Source: Actinokineospora globicatena (lineage in GTDB: Bacteria; Actinomycetota; Actinomycetes; Mycobacteriales; Pseudonocardiaceae). Taken from it: 64,000 nucleotides of DNA. The notes under the pieces were generated by a model. It made no database searches and was not told where the DNA came from. It worked only from the letters and a program-made list of their open reading frames with translations. Positions 35,498 to 44,616 of the stretch are shown here, piece by piece. The stretch covers positions 992,001 to 1,056,000 of the forward strand of contig NZ_JAMTCR010000002.1 in assembly GCF_024171945.1 (NCBI RefSeq), given 5' to 3'. Made by a program: the position numbers and the translations under genes. Position 1 is the stretch's first letter. Each line of letters opens with the position of its first letter.

Positions 35498-36232
35498 CTA
35501 GTCGAGCCCGACGTCGCGCACGAGGTCGGCCAGCATGGACTCGAACAAGGGCTGCGAGTCCGTCACCGGGAACGGGAACTGGCCGAACACCTCGAGCGCG
35601 ACCTGGCCGTAGAGCCGGACCCAGAACTGCAGCATCACGTAGGCGGTGCCGACCCCGAGCTGGTCGGCGCCGATGTCCACACCGGACTCGGTGATGGTGA
35701 GCAGCAGGTCGTCGCGGAAGCGGGTCAGGTCGGCGACGAGGACGTCGGGCACCTCGTGGTCGGGCCGGGTGATCGGCAGGCCGTTGGCCAGCACCCGGCC
35801 CGCGACGGTGAGGAAGATCCGGCCGAACGAGTCGCGCACCTGCTCCTGGGCGCTGACCGGGCAGTACACGCCGGGCGGCGACGGCGAGGCGAAGACCAGG
35901 GTGAACTCCTGCGGGTGTGCCAGCGCCCAGCGGCGGAAGCCGCGGCAGACGGCGAGCACCTGGCCGACGTGGTCGGACTCGTCGAGGTCGGCCAGGCCAC
36001 TGCCCAGGTCGGCACCCAGGTCCGCGCACACGTCGGCGCGCAGGTGCTCGATGAGGTCCTCGCGGGAGCTGTAGTAGCGGTAGAGCGCGGGCGCGGTGAT
36101 GCCCAGTTCCCTGGCGATGGCGCGCAGGGTGACCGCGGCCGGTCCGTCGCTGACCAGCAGTGCCCGCGCCTGCTGGCGGATCTCCCGATCGGTGGCCGCC
36201 CGATCGCGTTCTCGGCGTGTGGCCTGCGTCAT
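35498..36232 (-). CDS. TetR family transcriptional regulator
   Basis: A 244-residue repressor. The N-terminal helix-turn-helix is typical (IRQQARALLVSDGPAAVTLRAIARELGITAPALYRYYSSREDL, about residues 18-62). The ligand domain resembles the TetR_C_13/WHG group seen next to transporters (VLAVCRGFRRWALAHPQEFTLVF). It is divergent from the MMPL gene; two GTGAACG-N2-GTTAAC boxes in the gap are the likely operators. Ligand unknown. Its last codons fall in an 11-base tandem repeat with the leuS 3' flank. Confidence 0.9.
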   Translation of the reverse strand: MTQATRRERDRAATDREIRQQARALLVSDGPAAVTLRAIARELGITAPALYRYYSSREDLIEHLRADVCADLGADLGSGLADLDESDHVGQVLAVCRGFRRWALAHPQEFTLVFASPSPPGVYCPVSAQEQVRDSFGRIFLTVAGRVLANGLPITRPDHEVPDVLVADLTRFRDDLLLTITESGVDIGADQLGVGTAYVMLQFWVRLYGQVALEVFGQFPFPVTDSQPLFESMLADLVRDVGLD

Positions 36233-36251
36233 GTGCCTACCCCGTGCTCTT

Positions 36252-36304
36252 GTGAACGCCGTTAACTACCCCGTAGTGTGCACGATCGAGTGAACGGTGT
36301 TAAC
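36252..36304. promoter_or_regulatory. Pair of TetR-type operators between TetR and MMPL genes
   Basis: GTGAACGCCGTTAAC (36252-36266) and GTGAACGGTGTTAAC (36290-36304) are near-identical, each an imperfect palindrome of GTKAAC-type half-sites, 38 bases apart centre to centre. They flank the probable promoters of both divergent genes. Confidence 0.7.
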
Positions 36305-36368
36305 CGGCCTCCCGGTGGTCGCCAGACCGTCGGAGCACGCAACCCGGCGATCGCGGAGGAAGCACCCA

Positions 36369-38504
36369 ATGTTCGCATCATGGGGATCGGTGATCCACCG
36401 TAGGCGCTGGGTCGTGCTGGTGGCCACCTTGGTCGTCACCCTGGGTGGTGGTCTTTGGGGTATCGGCGTGTTCGACAAGCTGACCCAGGGTGGCTACGAG
36501 GACCCGGCGAGCGAGTCGTCGCAGGTCAACCGGATCATCGAGGACGAGCTCGGGCAGAAGCCCGCCGACGTCGTCGTGCTCTACGGCGCTCCGAACGTGG
36601 ACGACCCTGCGGTCGCCGAGCGGGTCACCTCGGCGTTGGCCGCGCTGCCCGCGTCCGCCGTCGCGTCCAAGGTCGACTACTGGTCCACGCGGCAGCCCGC
36701 GCTCGCGAGCCCGGACAAGAAGCTCGCGATGGCGACGATCACCCTGGTCGGCGACACCTTCGACGCCCGCCAGGACTCGTTCGCGCTGATCAAGGACGCG
36801 CTGCCGGTGCCGGGCGTCGACACCCAGGTGGGTGGTCGGGTGCCGACCGAGGAGGCGATGACCGCCCGGTCCAACTCGGACCTCGCCGTCGCCGAGGCGA
36901 TCTCGCTGCCGGTGACGCTGATCCTGCTGGTGCTGATCTTCGGCAGCCTGGTCGCCGCGTCGCTGCCGGTGCTGGTCGGCGGCCTGGCGATCTTCGGGGC
37001 GCTGGGCGTGCTGCGGTTGCTGAGCCTGGGGCTGGAGATCAACACGTTCGCGGTGAACGTCGCCACCCTGCTCGGCCTCGGCATGGCCATCGACTACGGC
37101 CTGTTCACCGTCGGCCGGTTCCGCGAGGAGCTGGCGGCGGGCAAGACCCCGGCTGACGCGGTCAGGCGGACCGTCGCCACCGCCGGTCGCACGGTGGCGT
37201 TCTCGGCGACGCTGCTGGTGATCGCGCTCGCAGGCCTCTTGGTCTTCCCGATGGACTTCCTCAAGTCGATGGCCTACGGCGGTATGTCCGCCGTCGCGAT
37301 CGCCGCCGTGGTGTCGTTGACGCTGTTACCCGCGCTGCTGGGGATCCTCGGTCACCGCGTGGACAAGCTGTCCGTGCCCTGGCGCCGCGCCGACCGCGGC
37401 GAGTCCCGGTTCCTCGGCAAGGTCGCCGACGCCGTCATGCGCCGCCCAGTCCTGTTCGTCGTGCCGATCGTGGCCGTGCTGCTGCTGCTCGCGTTCCCCT
37501 TCACCAACGCCCAGTTCGGCGCCGCCGACGAACGCCAACTCCCGCCGGGCGACCCGCACCGCGCCACTGCCGAGGCCATCGCCGACAACTTCCCGGCGGC
37601 GGGCAACGACACCGCCAAGATCGTCCTGCGCTTCCCCGCCGCACCGGACGACGCGGCCATCGGCTCGTTCGTCACCGCGGCCAAGCAGGTCCCGGGCGTG
37701 GTCGACGTCGTGCCCAGCGGCGCGCGCGGCAACACCGTGCTGCTCACCGCGCCGCTCAACGGGGACTCGTCGTCGCCGGAGGCCCGGTCCGCGATCGACG
37801 GGCTGCGCGCGCTGCCGTCGTCGGCCCAGGTGATGGTCGGCGGGTTCCCCGCGCTGGTGGCGGACTCGGTGGACGGCATCGGCGAGCGGGTGCCGTGGAT
37901 GGTGGCGATCCTGGTCATCGCGACCCTGGTGCTGATGTTCCTGGCGTTCGGGTCGGTGCTGCTGCCGATCAAGGCGGTCGTGATGAGCGCGCTGAGCCTG
38001 TCGGCGACGTTCGGCGTGCTGGTGTTCGTGTTCCAGGACGGCCACGGCACCGGCCTGCTCGACGTCACCCCGCAGCCCGCCCAGGCCGGGATGATGGTCC
38101 TGATCGGCGCCGTGGTCTTCGGCCTGTCCACCGACTACGAGACGTTCCTGCTGTCCCGCATGGTCGAGGCCCGCCACTCCGGCCTGTCCACCCGCGACGC
38201 CATCCGCTCCGGCCTGGTCCGCACCGGCCGCATGATCACCGCGGCCGCCCTGCTGCTCGGCGTCGTCACCGGCGCCTTCGGCCTCTCCACCCTGCAAACC
38301 ATGCGCTTCGTCGGCGTCGGCATGATCGTCGCCCTCATCCTCGACGCCACCATCGTCCGCATGCTCCTCGTCCCCGCCATCCTCCGCCTCTTCGGCGACG
38401 CCACCTGGTGGGCCCCCGCCCCCCTCCGCCGCCTCCAAGAACGCGCAGGCCTCTCCGAAGTCGAATCCCCCGAAGACAACCGCGAACTCGAACGCGTCGG
38501 CTAG
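36369..38504 (+). CDS. MMPL family RND transporter
   Basis: A 711-residue membrane transporter with two repeats of one helix, an extracytoplasmic loop and five helices (12 helices in total). The first loop follows WVVLVATLVVTLGGGLWGIGVF; AVNVATLLGLGMAIDYGLFTVGRFREEL and VLIGAVVFGLSTDYETFLLSRMVEAR are the paired MMPL signatures with the proton-relay Asp-Tyr. Family members export lipids, siderophores or drugs, driven by protons. ATG 36369 has GGAGGAAG upstream. Regulation by the divergent TetR is likely. Its TAG stop overlaps the TAG of the convergent decarboxylase gene in CTAG. Confidence 0.92.
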   Translation: MFASWGSVIHRRRWVVLVATLVVTLGGGLWGIGVFDKLTQGGYEDPASESSQVNRIIEDELGQKPADVVVLYGAPNVDDPAVAERVTSALAALPASAVASKVDYWSTRQPALASPDKKLAMATITLVGDTFDARQDSFALIKDALPVPGVDTQVGGRVPTEEAMTARSNSDLAVAEAISLPVTLILLVLIFGSLVAASLPVLVGGLAIFGALGVLRLLSLGLEINTFAVNVATLLGLGMAIDYGLFTVGRFREELAAGKTPADAVRRTVATAGRTVAFSATLLVIALAGLLVFPMDFLKSMAYGGMSAVAIAAVVSLTLLPALLGILGHRVDKLSVPWRRADRGESRFLGKVADAVMRRPVLFVVPIVAVLLLLAFPFTNAQFGAADERQLPPGDPHRATAEAIADNFPAAGNDTAKIVLRFPAAPDDAAIGSFVTAAKQVPGVVDVVPSGARGNTVLLTAPLNGDSSSPEARSAIDGLRALPSSAQVMVGGFPALVADSVDGIGERVPWMVAILVIATLVLMFLAFGSVLLPIKAVVMSALSLSATFGVLVFVFQDGHGTGLLDVTPQPAQAGMMVLIGAVVFGLSTDYETFLLSRMVEARHSGLSTRDAIRSGLVRTGRMITAAALLLGVVTGAFGLSTLQTMRFVGVGMIVALILDATIVRMLLVPAILRLFGDATWWAPAPLRRLQERAGLSEVESPEDNRELERVG

Positions 38505-39742
38505 CTGTAGCGGGCCTCGGTGCCCCGGGACTCGCCGGGGTTGGCTGCGGCTGTGCGGAGGTCGGTGAGGAAGGTGTCGATCACGCGGTCGTGTTCTGGG
38601 GAGACCATGAGGTGGAGGGCGTCGGGGTGGGTTTGGCGGTCCAGGTGCCAGCCGAGGTCGTCCAGGCGGTCGCCGATGGGCATGATTTCGGGGCCGGTGA
38701 AGGCGATGACCGAGGCGACGGGGTTGCCGAGGATCGTGAGGTCCAGGTCGGTGAGGGCCGAGCGGATCTTGGTGGCTGTGGTGAGGATTCGGCGGACCTG
38801 GTGGGTGTAGCCATCGGTGCCGAGGTAGCGCATGACGGTCCAGGCGGCGGCTATTGGGGCTGCGGGGCGGGCGCCTGCTAGGGCTAGGGAGCCATAGAGG
38901 CCGCCGGGCCAGTCTTGGTACAGGAAGGCTTGGTACTGGAGGACGTGGTCGCCGGTGCGGTGCAAGAGGACTGATGCGCCTTTGGTGGCGTAGCCGTACT
39001 TGTGCATGTCGGCGGACATGGTGGTGACGCCGGGGACGCGGAAGTCGAACGGTGGCACGTCGAGGCCCGCGCGTTCCATGAACGGCAGCAGGAAGCCGCC
39101 CACGCACGCGTCGGTGTGGAACGGGATGCCGCGCGCGGCGGCCAGGGCGGCCAGTTCGGGGATGGGGTCGACGACGCCGTGGGGGTAGTTGGGGGCTGAG
39201 CCCGCGACCAGGGCGGTCTGGTCGGTGATGAGGTCCGCGGCGGCGGTGACGTCGGCGCGGAGGTCGTCGGCCAGCGGGATGTGCACCAACTCCAAGCCGA
39301 AGTACTTGGCGCCCTTGGCGAAGGCGGGGTGCGCGGAGCGGGGCACGACCAGGGTCGGAGCGGTGACGCCGCGCTCGGCGGCCGCCCGGTCCCGCGCGAC
39401 CCGGATCGCCTGCATGATCGACTCGGTGCCGCCGGAGGTCATCGAGCCGGAGGCGCCCGCTGGGGCGTTGAGCAGGCCCGCGGTCATGGCGACGACCTCG
39501 CGCTCCATGTCCGCCAGGGACGGGAAGCGGAACGGGTTGAGCGCGTTCTCGTACAGGTAGAGGTTGTGCGCCTCCCGCAGCACCGCGTCGACGTCCTCGC
39601 CCGCCGGGTACACCAGGCTCCACGTCCGGCCGCCGCGCCAGTCGGCGTCAGCGGTCTTGCGGGCGCGCAGGTCGGCGAACAGGTCGGCGCGCGGCACGCC
39701 GCGGTCGGGGAGCGAGACGTCGGGCAGGTCCATGCCGCCCAT
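38501..39742 (-). CDS. Pyridoxal-phosphate decarboxylase/lyase of group II (S1P lyase-like)
   Basis: A 413-residue fold-type I PLP enzyme. Landmarks are NPFRFPSLADMEREVV, the phosphate-binding SGGTESIMQAI, FHTDACVGGFLLPF (cofactor Asp) and the Schiff-base lysine in SADMHKYGYATKGASVLLHR. The overall pattern is closest to the sphingosine-1-phosphate lyase/aromatic amino acid decarboxylase group rather than to glutamate decarboxylase. The substrate is not known. Starts ATG 39742 or ATG 39733. It is divergent from a TetR gene with TTTACTC direct repeats between them, so this TetR probably controls it. Confidence 0.85.
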   Translation of the reverse strand: MGGMDLPDVSLPDRGVPRADLFADLRARKTADADWRGGRTWSLVYPAGEDVDAVLREAHNLYLYENALNPFRFPSLADMEREVVAMTAGLLNAPAGASGSMTSGGTESIMQAIRVARDRAAAERGVTAPTLVVPRSAHPAFAKGAKYFGLELVHIPLADDLRADVTAAADLITDQTALVAGSAPNYPHGVVDPIPELAALAAARGIPFHTDACVGGFLLPFMERAGLDVPPFDFRVPGVTTMSADMHKYGYATKGASVLLHRTGDHVLQYQAFLYQDWPGGLYGSLALAGARPAAPIAAAWTVMRYLGTDGYTHQVRRILTTATKIRSALTDLDLTILGNPVASVIAFTGPEIMPIGDRLDDLGWHLDRQTHPDALHLMVSPEHDRVIDTFLTDLRTAAANPGESRGTEARYS

Positions 39743-39758
39743 CTTCGCCGAACCCCGA

Positions 39759-39785
39759 TTTACTCGGCCGTGTTATTCTTTACTC
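39759..39785. promoter_or_regulatory. TTTACTC direct repeats and leaderless promoter of the TetR gene
   Basis: TTTACTC occurs at 39759-39765 and 39779-39785, exactly 20 bases apart (two helical turns). TATTCT at 39774-39779 is a good -10 and lies six bases before the TetR ATG, so the message is probably leaderless. The repeats overlap this promoter and are candidate operator halves. Confidence 0.55.
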
Positions 39786-40331
39786 ATGCAGGTAACAGTG
39801 ACCGAGGCCGCCCGCCGCGCGCAGATCACCGGGGCGGCGACCGAGGTGATCGCCAGGGACGGCTACCCGAGGGCGTCGTACGCCCGGATCGTCGAGCACG
39901 CCGGGCTCAGCAGCACCCGGCTGATCTCGTACCACTTCCGGGACAAGAACGACCTGGTGATGGCCGTCCTGATCGCCGCGATCGGCGCCGTCGACGAGCG
40001 GATGACCGCGCGGCTCGACGGTGTCACCGACCGGGTCGAGATGCTCCGCGGCTACATCGAGTCCCAGGTCGGCCTGCTGCGCTCGCACCCCGACGAGGTC
40101 TTGGCCATCCGGGAGATCGCCCAGAACCTGCCCGACCTGGCGCCCGTGCTGGAGGACTTCCGCGTCGGCAGGCTTGCCCGGCAGTTGACCCAGGGCCAGC
40201 GGGAGGGCGTGTTCGCGCCGTTCGACGTCAGGGTCATGGCCCGGACCATCGCGAGCGGGATCGACGGCGCCGACTCGGAGGACTACGGCCGCGAACTCGC
40301 TGACCTGTTCGTCCGTGCTTGCGTGGGATAA
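39786..40331 (+). CDS. TetR family transcriptional regulator
   Basis: A 181-residue regulator with an N-terminal helix-turn-helix (ITGAATEVIARDGYPRASYARIVEHAGLSSTRLISYHFRDKNDL, about residues 12-56). The C-terminal domain is small and helical. ATG 39786 follows a -10-like TATTCT by six bases. It is divergent from the PLP decarboxylase gene and its 3' end overlaps the convergent sugar kinase gene by 49 bases. Ligand unknown. Confidence 0.9.
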   Translation: MQVTVTEAARRAQITGAATEVIARDGYPRASYARIVEHAGLSSTRLISYHFRDKNDLVMAVLIAAIGAVDERMTARLDGVTDRVEMLRGYIESQVGLLRSHPDEVLAIREIAQNLPDLAPVLEDFRVGRLARQLTQGQREGVFAPFDVRVMARTIASGIDGADSEDYGRELADLFVRACVG

Positions 40332-41143
40332 GAGGGCTGCGCTCCAGGCAGGGTTACCGACAACGACGCGACCTTCACCGCGACCCGCACTGCGTCGACC
40401 AGGCTCTCGCCGTTGGCTAGCCCTACCGCCAGCGCACCGGTGAACGCGTCGCCCGCGCCGGTTGTGTCAACGACGTCCACCTTCGGTGCGGGCACGGTGG
40501 TGGTGCCTTCAGCGGTGATCACGTCCGCACCTAGGGCGCCGCGCGTGACAACGGCAGACCGGACTCCTAGCGCCAAGAGGTTCCCCAACCCGGCGGCCTC
40601 GTGCTCGTTGACCACCAGCGGGTCCAGTAAGGCGAACACCTGCGGCGACAGCACTGCCACCGGCGACAGGTTCACCACCGCTCTTATCCCTGCCTGCCCC
40701 GCAGCCAACACCGCGTGCTCCACCACCGGAACCGGCACCTCCAGCGATGCGACCACTACCCGCGCCCCGTCCAACCGGACGTCCGCAGGCAGCAGGTCGC
40801 CGTTCGCGCCCGGCGACACGATGATCGAGTTCTCCCCGTCCGGCGTCACCGCGATGTAGGCGACCCCGGTCGGCCGCGCCACCCGCCGCACCCCCGACAC
40901 GTCGACCCCCGCCTCGGTCAGCGACGCCAGCACGACGTCCCCGTGCGCGTCCTGCCCGACCGCCCCGATGAACCGGACCAATCCCCCGCTACGCGCCGCC
41001 GCGACGGCCGTGTTCGCGCCCTTCCCGCCGGGCGCGACCCGGGTGTCACCCCCGAGCACCGTCTCCCCCGCCGCGGGCCGCCGGGCGACCTCGACGACCA
41101 GGTCCGCGTTGGCCGAACCCACTACCACAAGAGTGCCGCTCAC
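40283..41143 (-). CDS. Ribokinase-type carbohydrate kinase (PfkB family)
   Basis: A 286-residue sugar kinase. The PfkB signatures are clear: GSANADLVVEV at the N-terminus, GGKGANTAVAAARSG (substrate binding), VVNEHEAAG and the catalytic VDTTGAGDAFTGALAVGLA with the base aspartate. The order and length fit ribokinase, which phosphorylates D-ribose at O5, but no rbs transport genes are adjacent, so another pentose or nucleoside is possible. Start GTG 41143, seven bases after TAGGGT (possible leaderless promoter); GTG 41152 is the alternative. The 3' end overlaps the TetR gene. Confidence 0.87.
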   Translation of the reverse strand: MSGTLVVVGSANADLVVEVARRPAAGETVLGGDTRVAPGGKGANTAVAAARSGGLVRFIGAVGQDAHGDVVLASLTEAGVDVSGVRRVARPTGVAYIAVTPDGENSIIVSPGANGDLLPADVRLDGARVVVASLEVPVPVVEHAVLAAGQAGIRAVVNLSPVAVLSPQVFALLDPLVVNEHEAAGLGNLLALGVRSAVVTRGALGADVITAEGTTTVPAPKVDVVDTTGAGDAFTGALAVGLANGESLVDAVRVAVKVASLSVTLPGAQPSYPTQARTNRSASSRP

Positions 41144-41233
41144 GGCATACACCCTAGTCAGCGGCCGTTGCCATTAGCGAACGTGCGCAAGTGTGAACGA
41201 TCCAGTAGTCAAGGGGATCCGGAGTGCCACACT

Positions 41234-41267
41234 GTGCGTCAGTTGTGACGCACCCCATGGGGTGCGT
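41234..41267. repeat. Two overlapping palindromes upstream of the kinase gene
   Basis: GTGCGTCA/TGACGCAC (41234-41253, 8-base arms, 4-base loop) and the perfect 20-base palindrome ACGCACCCCA/TGGGGTGCGT (41248-41267) share six bases. As RNA they cannot fold at once, so they could be alternative structures; as DNA they could be overlapping operators. Confidence 0.55.
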
Positions 41268-41293
41268 AGGTCCCCGGCGCGAGCCGGGCGTGT

Positions 41294-41337
41294 CACCGGC
41301 GTCGGTCGCGTAGCCCCCCGAGCGACCGACGCCGGTG
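41294..41337 (-). terminator. Hairpin after the LysR gene
   Basis: A perfect 16-base-pair stem (41294-41309 with 41322-41337) and 12-base loop start 25 bases after the LysR stop codon on the minus strand. There is no U-tract; it is a likely terminator or 3' stabiliser. Confidence 0.6.
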
Positions 41338-41361
41338 TCGCTTCCAGACCAAACCTCCGCT

Positions 41362-42249
41362 TCAGGTCGCGGAGAGGGCCTTGCGCACGGTCTGCAGCAG
41401 CGGGTGCGTCTCCCGGCCGCGGCGGGTCGCGGCGACCACGCGGCGGTACGGCGGGTTAGGGCTAACGGGGATGCCGTGGCAGGAAGGTATAGCGCGCAGG
41501 GCGGTCCTGGGGATCAACGCGACGCCGACGCCTGCGGCCACTAGAGCGGCTTGGGCGGTGAAGTCGTCGGATGTGTGGGTCACGCGAGGGGTGAAGCCCG
41601 CGGTGGCGCAGGCCGCCAAGAGGACGTCACGGCACGGGTTGCCGGGTAGCGGCACCACCCAGTCGTCGGTGGTGAGGTCGGCGATGGCCAGGTCCTCGCG
41701 GTCGGCCAGGGGGTGGCCCGGTGGGAGGACGGCGTCGAACGGCTCGGTGTAGAGGACGTCCCAGACGATGCGGTGCTCGGTCGGGGTCTGGCCGGTGTGC
41801 ATGGTGATGGCGATGTCGATCTCGCCGTCGAGCAGCATCGGCAGGCTCTCCTGGCCCTCCGCGTCGCGCACCAGGACGGTGACGCCGGGGGCCGAGTCCC
41901 GCAGCGCCGCGATGGCCGGTGCCACGACGTTGGTGATCGCCGACGCGAAGGCCGCGACGGTGACCTGGCCCAGCTCGCCCGAGCCGAACGCCGCCAGCCG
42001 CGCCTCTGCCCGGTCCAGCTCCGCCAGCACCGCGTCGGCGTGCTCGACCAGCAGCTCCCCCGCCGACGTCAACCACACCCGGCGCCCCTTGCGGCGCAGC
42101 AGCTCTTGGCCGACCTCCGACTCCAGCGACGCCAACTGCTGCGACACCGCCGACGGGCTCAGGTACAAAGCCTGCGCGGCCGCCGTCACAGTGCCGTGGT
42201 CGGCTAGAGCCCGCAGAACCCGCAGCCGTCGAGGGTCGATCACCTGCAC
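41362..42249 (-). CDS. LysR family transcriptional regulator
   Basis: A 295-residue LysR-type regulator. The N-terminal winged helix (PRRLRVLRALADHGTVTAAAQALYLSPSAVSQQLASLESEVG) is canonical, followed by the periplasmic-binding-like effector domain (GQVTVAAFASAITNVVAPAI...). It lies 34 bases after kbl on the same strand and is probably the last gene of the tdh-kbl transcript, an unusual place for a LysR activator, which is more often divergent from its targets. Start GTG 42249 with GAGG six bases upstream. Effector unknown; threonine or glycine metabolites are plausible. Confidence 0.88.
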   Translation of the reverse strand: MQVIDPRRLRVLRALADHGTVTAAAQALYLSPSAVSQQLASLESEVGQELLRRKGRRVWLTSAGELLVEHADAVLAELDRAEARLAAFGSGELGQVTVAAFASAITNVVAPAIAALRDSAPGVTVLVRDAEGQESLPMLLDGEIDIAITMHTGQTPTEHRIVWDVLYTEPFDAVLPPGHPLADREDLAIADLTTDDWVVPLPGNPCRDVLLAACATAGFTPRVTHTSDDFTAQAALVAAGVGVALIPRTALRAIPSCHGIPVSPNPPYRRVVAATRRGRETHPLLQTVRKALSAT

Positions 42250-42283
42250 ATAGTGCCTCAGGTGACCGACCACATCAGACCGG

Positions 42284-43465
42284 TCAGGACATCTTGTCCC
42301 GCGCGGTGATGAAGGCGTCCACCGCGCGGTTGACGTCCTCCAGGGAGTGCGCGGCCGACATCTGGGTGCGGATGCGGGCCTTGCCGTGGGGCACCACCGG
42401 GTAGGAGAAGCCGATGACGTAGATGCCCTGGTCGAGCAGCAGGTCGGCCATCCTGGCGGCCTCGGCGGCGTCGCCGATCATGACCGGGATGATGGCGTGC
42501 TCGCCGGGCAGCAGGTCGAAACCGGCCTCGGTCATCCTGGTGCGGAACAGCGCGCTGTTCTCCCGCAGCCGGACCAGCAGGTCGGCCGAGGAGTCGAGCA
42601 GGTCGAGGGCGGCGAGCGCGGCGCCGGTGATCGACGGGGCCAGCGAGTTGGAGAACAGGTACGGGCGGGAGCGCTGGCGCAGCAGCTCGACGATCTCCGC
42701 GCGGCCGGAGGTGTACCCGCCGCTGGCGCCGCCCAGGGCCTTGCCCAGGGTGCCGGTGTAGATGTCGATCCGGTCGCCGACGCCGAAGTGCTCGGGGGTG
42801 CCGCGGCCGGTGGCGCCCATGAAGCCGACGGCGTGCGAGTCGTCGACCATGACCAGGGCGTTGTGCCGCTCGGCCAGGGCGCAGATCTCGTCGAGCGGCG
42901 CGAGGTAGCCGTCCATCGAGAACACGCCGTCGGTGGCGATCAGCCGGTAGCGGGCGCCAGCGGACTCGACCAGCTGCTTCTCCAGGTCGGCCATGTCCCG
43001 GTTGCGGTAGCGCTTGCGGCCCGCCTTGCACAGCCGGATGCCGTCGATGATCGACGCGTGGTTGAGCTCGTCGGAGATCACCACGTCCTGGTCGGTCAGC
43101 AGCGTCTCGAACAGGCCGCCGTTGGCGTCGAAGCAGGAGCTGTAGAGGATGGTGTCCTCGGTGCCGAGGAACCGGGAGATGCGCGCCTCGAGCTCCTTGT
43201 GCGGGGCCTGCGTGCCGCAGATGAACCGCACCGAGGCCATCCCGAAGCCCCACTCGTCGAGCGCCGCCTTGGCCGCCGCGACCAGCGCGGGGTGGTCGGC
43301 GAGGCCCAGGTAGTTGTTCGCGCAGAAGTTGAGCACCTCCGCCGACCCGCCGACCCGGACCGCGGCCTGCTGCGGCGAGGTGATGACCCGCTCGGCCTTG
43401 TAGAGCCCGGCCGCGCGGATCTCGTCGATGGTCCCGCGCAGGTCTTCGCGCATCGCGCCGTACAT
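42284..43465 (-). CDS. kbl: Glycine C-acetyltransferase (2-amino-3-ketobutyrate CoA ligase)
   Basis: A 393-residue PLP enzyme of the alpha-oxoamine synthase family. It cleaves 2-amino-3-oxobutyrate with CoA to glycine and acetyl-CoA, the second step of threonine breakdown. Motifs are [78 protein letters not shown] and the Schiff-base lysine in [14 protein letters not shown] (about residue 242). The ATG shares its A with the stop of tdh (TGATG), so the two are translationally coupled. Assignment is strong given tdh next to it. Confidence 0.95.
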   Translation of the reverse strand: MYGAMREDLRGTIDEIRAAGLYKAERVITSPQQAAVRVGGSAEVLNFCANNYLGLADHPALVAAAKAALDEWGFGMASVRFICGTQAPHKELEARISRFLGTEDTILYSSCFDANGGLFETLLTDQDVVISDELNHASIIDGIRLCKAGRKRYRNRDMADLEKQLVESAGARYRLIATDGVFSMDGYLAPLDEICALAERHNALVMVDDSHAVGFMGATGRGTPEHFGVGDRIDIYTGTLGKALGGASGGYTSGRAEIVELLRQRSRPYLFSNSLAPSITGAALAALDLLDSSADLLVRLRENSALFRTRMTEAGFDLLPGEHAIIPVMIGDAAEAARMADLLLDQGIYVIGFSYPVVPHGKARIRTQMSAAHSLEDVNRAVDAFITARDKMS

Positions 43466-44493
43466 CAGCTCTCCCAGTCGAGGATGACCTTGCCGCAGTC
43501 GCCGCCCCGTGCGGTGGCGAACGCCTCGGCGTGGTCGGTGTGGTGGAACCGGTGGGTGATCACCGGCGAGAGGTCCAGCCCGGCCTGCAGCAGCACCGAC
43601 ATGGCGTACCAGGTCTCGAACATCTCCCGGCCGTACACGCCCTTGATGGTGATCATCTTGAGCACCACGGCGCTGAAGTCCACGGCGATCTCGCGGGCGG
43701 GCAGGCCGAGCATCGCGATCCGACCGCCGTGGGTCATGTTCGTGATCATCTCGCGCAGCGCGGAGGGCTGGCCGGACATCTCCATGCCCACGTCGAAGCC
43801 CTCGGTCATGCCCAGCTCGTCGTAGACCGCCGCGATCCGGTTGGCGCTGACGTCGAGCGCGACGGTGGCGCCGATCTTGCGCGCCAGCTCCAGGCGCGGC
43901 TCGCTCACGTCGGTGACGACCACGTGCCGCGCGCCCGCGTGCTTGGCGACCGCGACGGCCATCAGCCCGATCGGGCCCGCGCCGGTGACCAGCACGTCCT
44001 CGCCGAGCACCGGGAACTGCAGCGCCGTGTGCACCGCGTTGCCGAACGGGTCGAAGATCGCCGCGACGTCCAGGTCCACCTGGTGGCGGTGCACCCAGGC
44101 GTTGCCCTCGGGCAGCACCGCGTACTCGGCGAACGCCCCGTTCGTGTGCACCCCGAGGCCGACGGTGTTGGCGCACAGGTGGCGCCGACCGGCCCGGCAG
44201 TTGCGGCAGCGGCCGCAGACCAGGTGCCCCTCGCCGCTGACCAGGTCGCCGACCGAGACCTTGGTGACGGCGGCGCCGATCTCGACGACCTCGCCGACGA
44301 ACTCGTGCCCCAGCACCAGCGGCGCCTTGACGGTCTTGGCCGCCCAGTCGTCCCAGGCGTCGATGTGCAGGTCGGTCCCGCAGATGCCGGTGCGCAGCAC
44401 GCGCAGCACGACGTCGCCGGGACCCGGGGTCGGGTCGGGCACGTCGAGCAGTTCCAGCCCGGGACCCGGGGCTGGTTTGACCAGAGCCTTCAC
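43465..44493 (-). CDS. tdh: L-threonine 3-dehydrogenase (zinc)
   Basis: A 342-residue medium-chain dehydrogenase oxidising L-threonine to 2-amino-3-oxobutyrate with NAD. Catalytic zinc ligands C38 (GICGTDLH) and H63-E64 (LGHEFVG) and the structural zinc cysteines C93, C96, C99 and C107 are present. The NAD motif [19 protein letters not shown] follows, and [15 protein letters not shown] is characteristic of threonine dehydrogenase. GTG start with GGGAGGA upstream. First gene of the tdh-kbl-LysR operon. Confidence 0.95.
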   Translation of the reverse strand: MKALVKPAPGPGLELLDVPDPTPGPGDVVLRVLRTGICGTDLHIDAWDDWAAKTVKAPLVLGHEFVGEVVEIGAAVTKVSVGDLVSGEGHLVCGRCRNCRAGRRHLCANTVGLGVHTNGAFAEYAVLPEGNAWVHRHQVDLDVAAIFDPFGNAVHTALQFPVLGEDVLVTGAGPIGLMAVAVAKHAGARHVVVTDVSEPRLELARKIGATVALDVSANRIAAVYDELGMTEGFDVGMEMSGQPSALREMITNMTHGGRIAMLGLPAREIAVDFSAVVLKMITIKGVYGREMFETWYAMSVLLQAGLDLSPVITHRFHHTDHAEAFATARGGDCGKVILDWES

Positions 44494-44616
44494 AACGTCC
44501 TCCCTGCGGCGGGTGGGACACCCCCCGCGCGGGAGTCTCGCGCCGCCGTGCCGGTGCGGTCCATCGGGACTTTCCGCACTGCTACGTCAGCGCACCTGCA
44601 CAGTCGCCTGGCGGCA

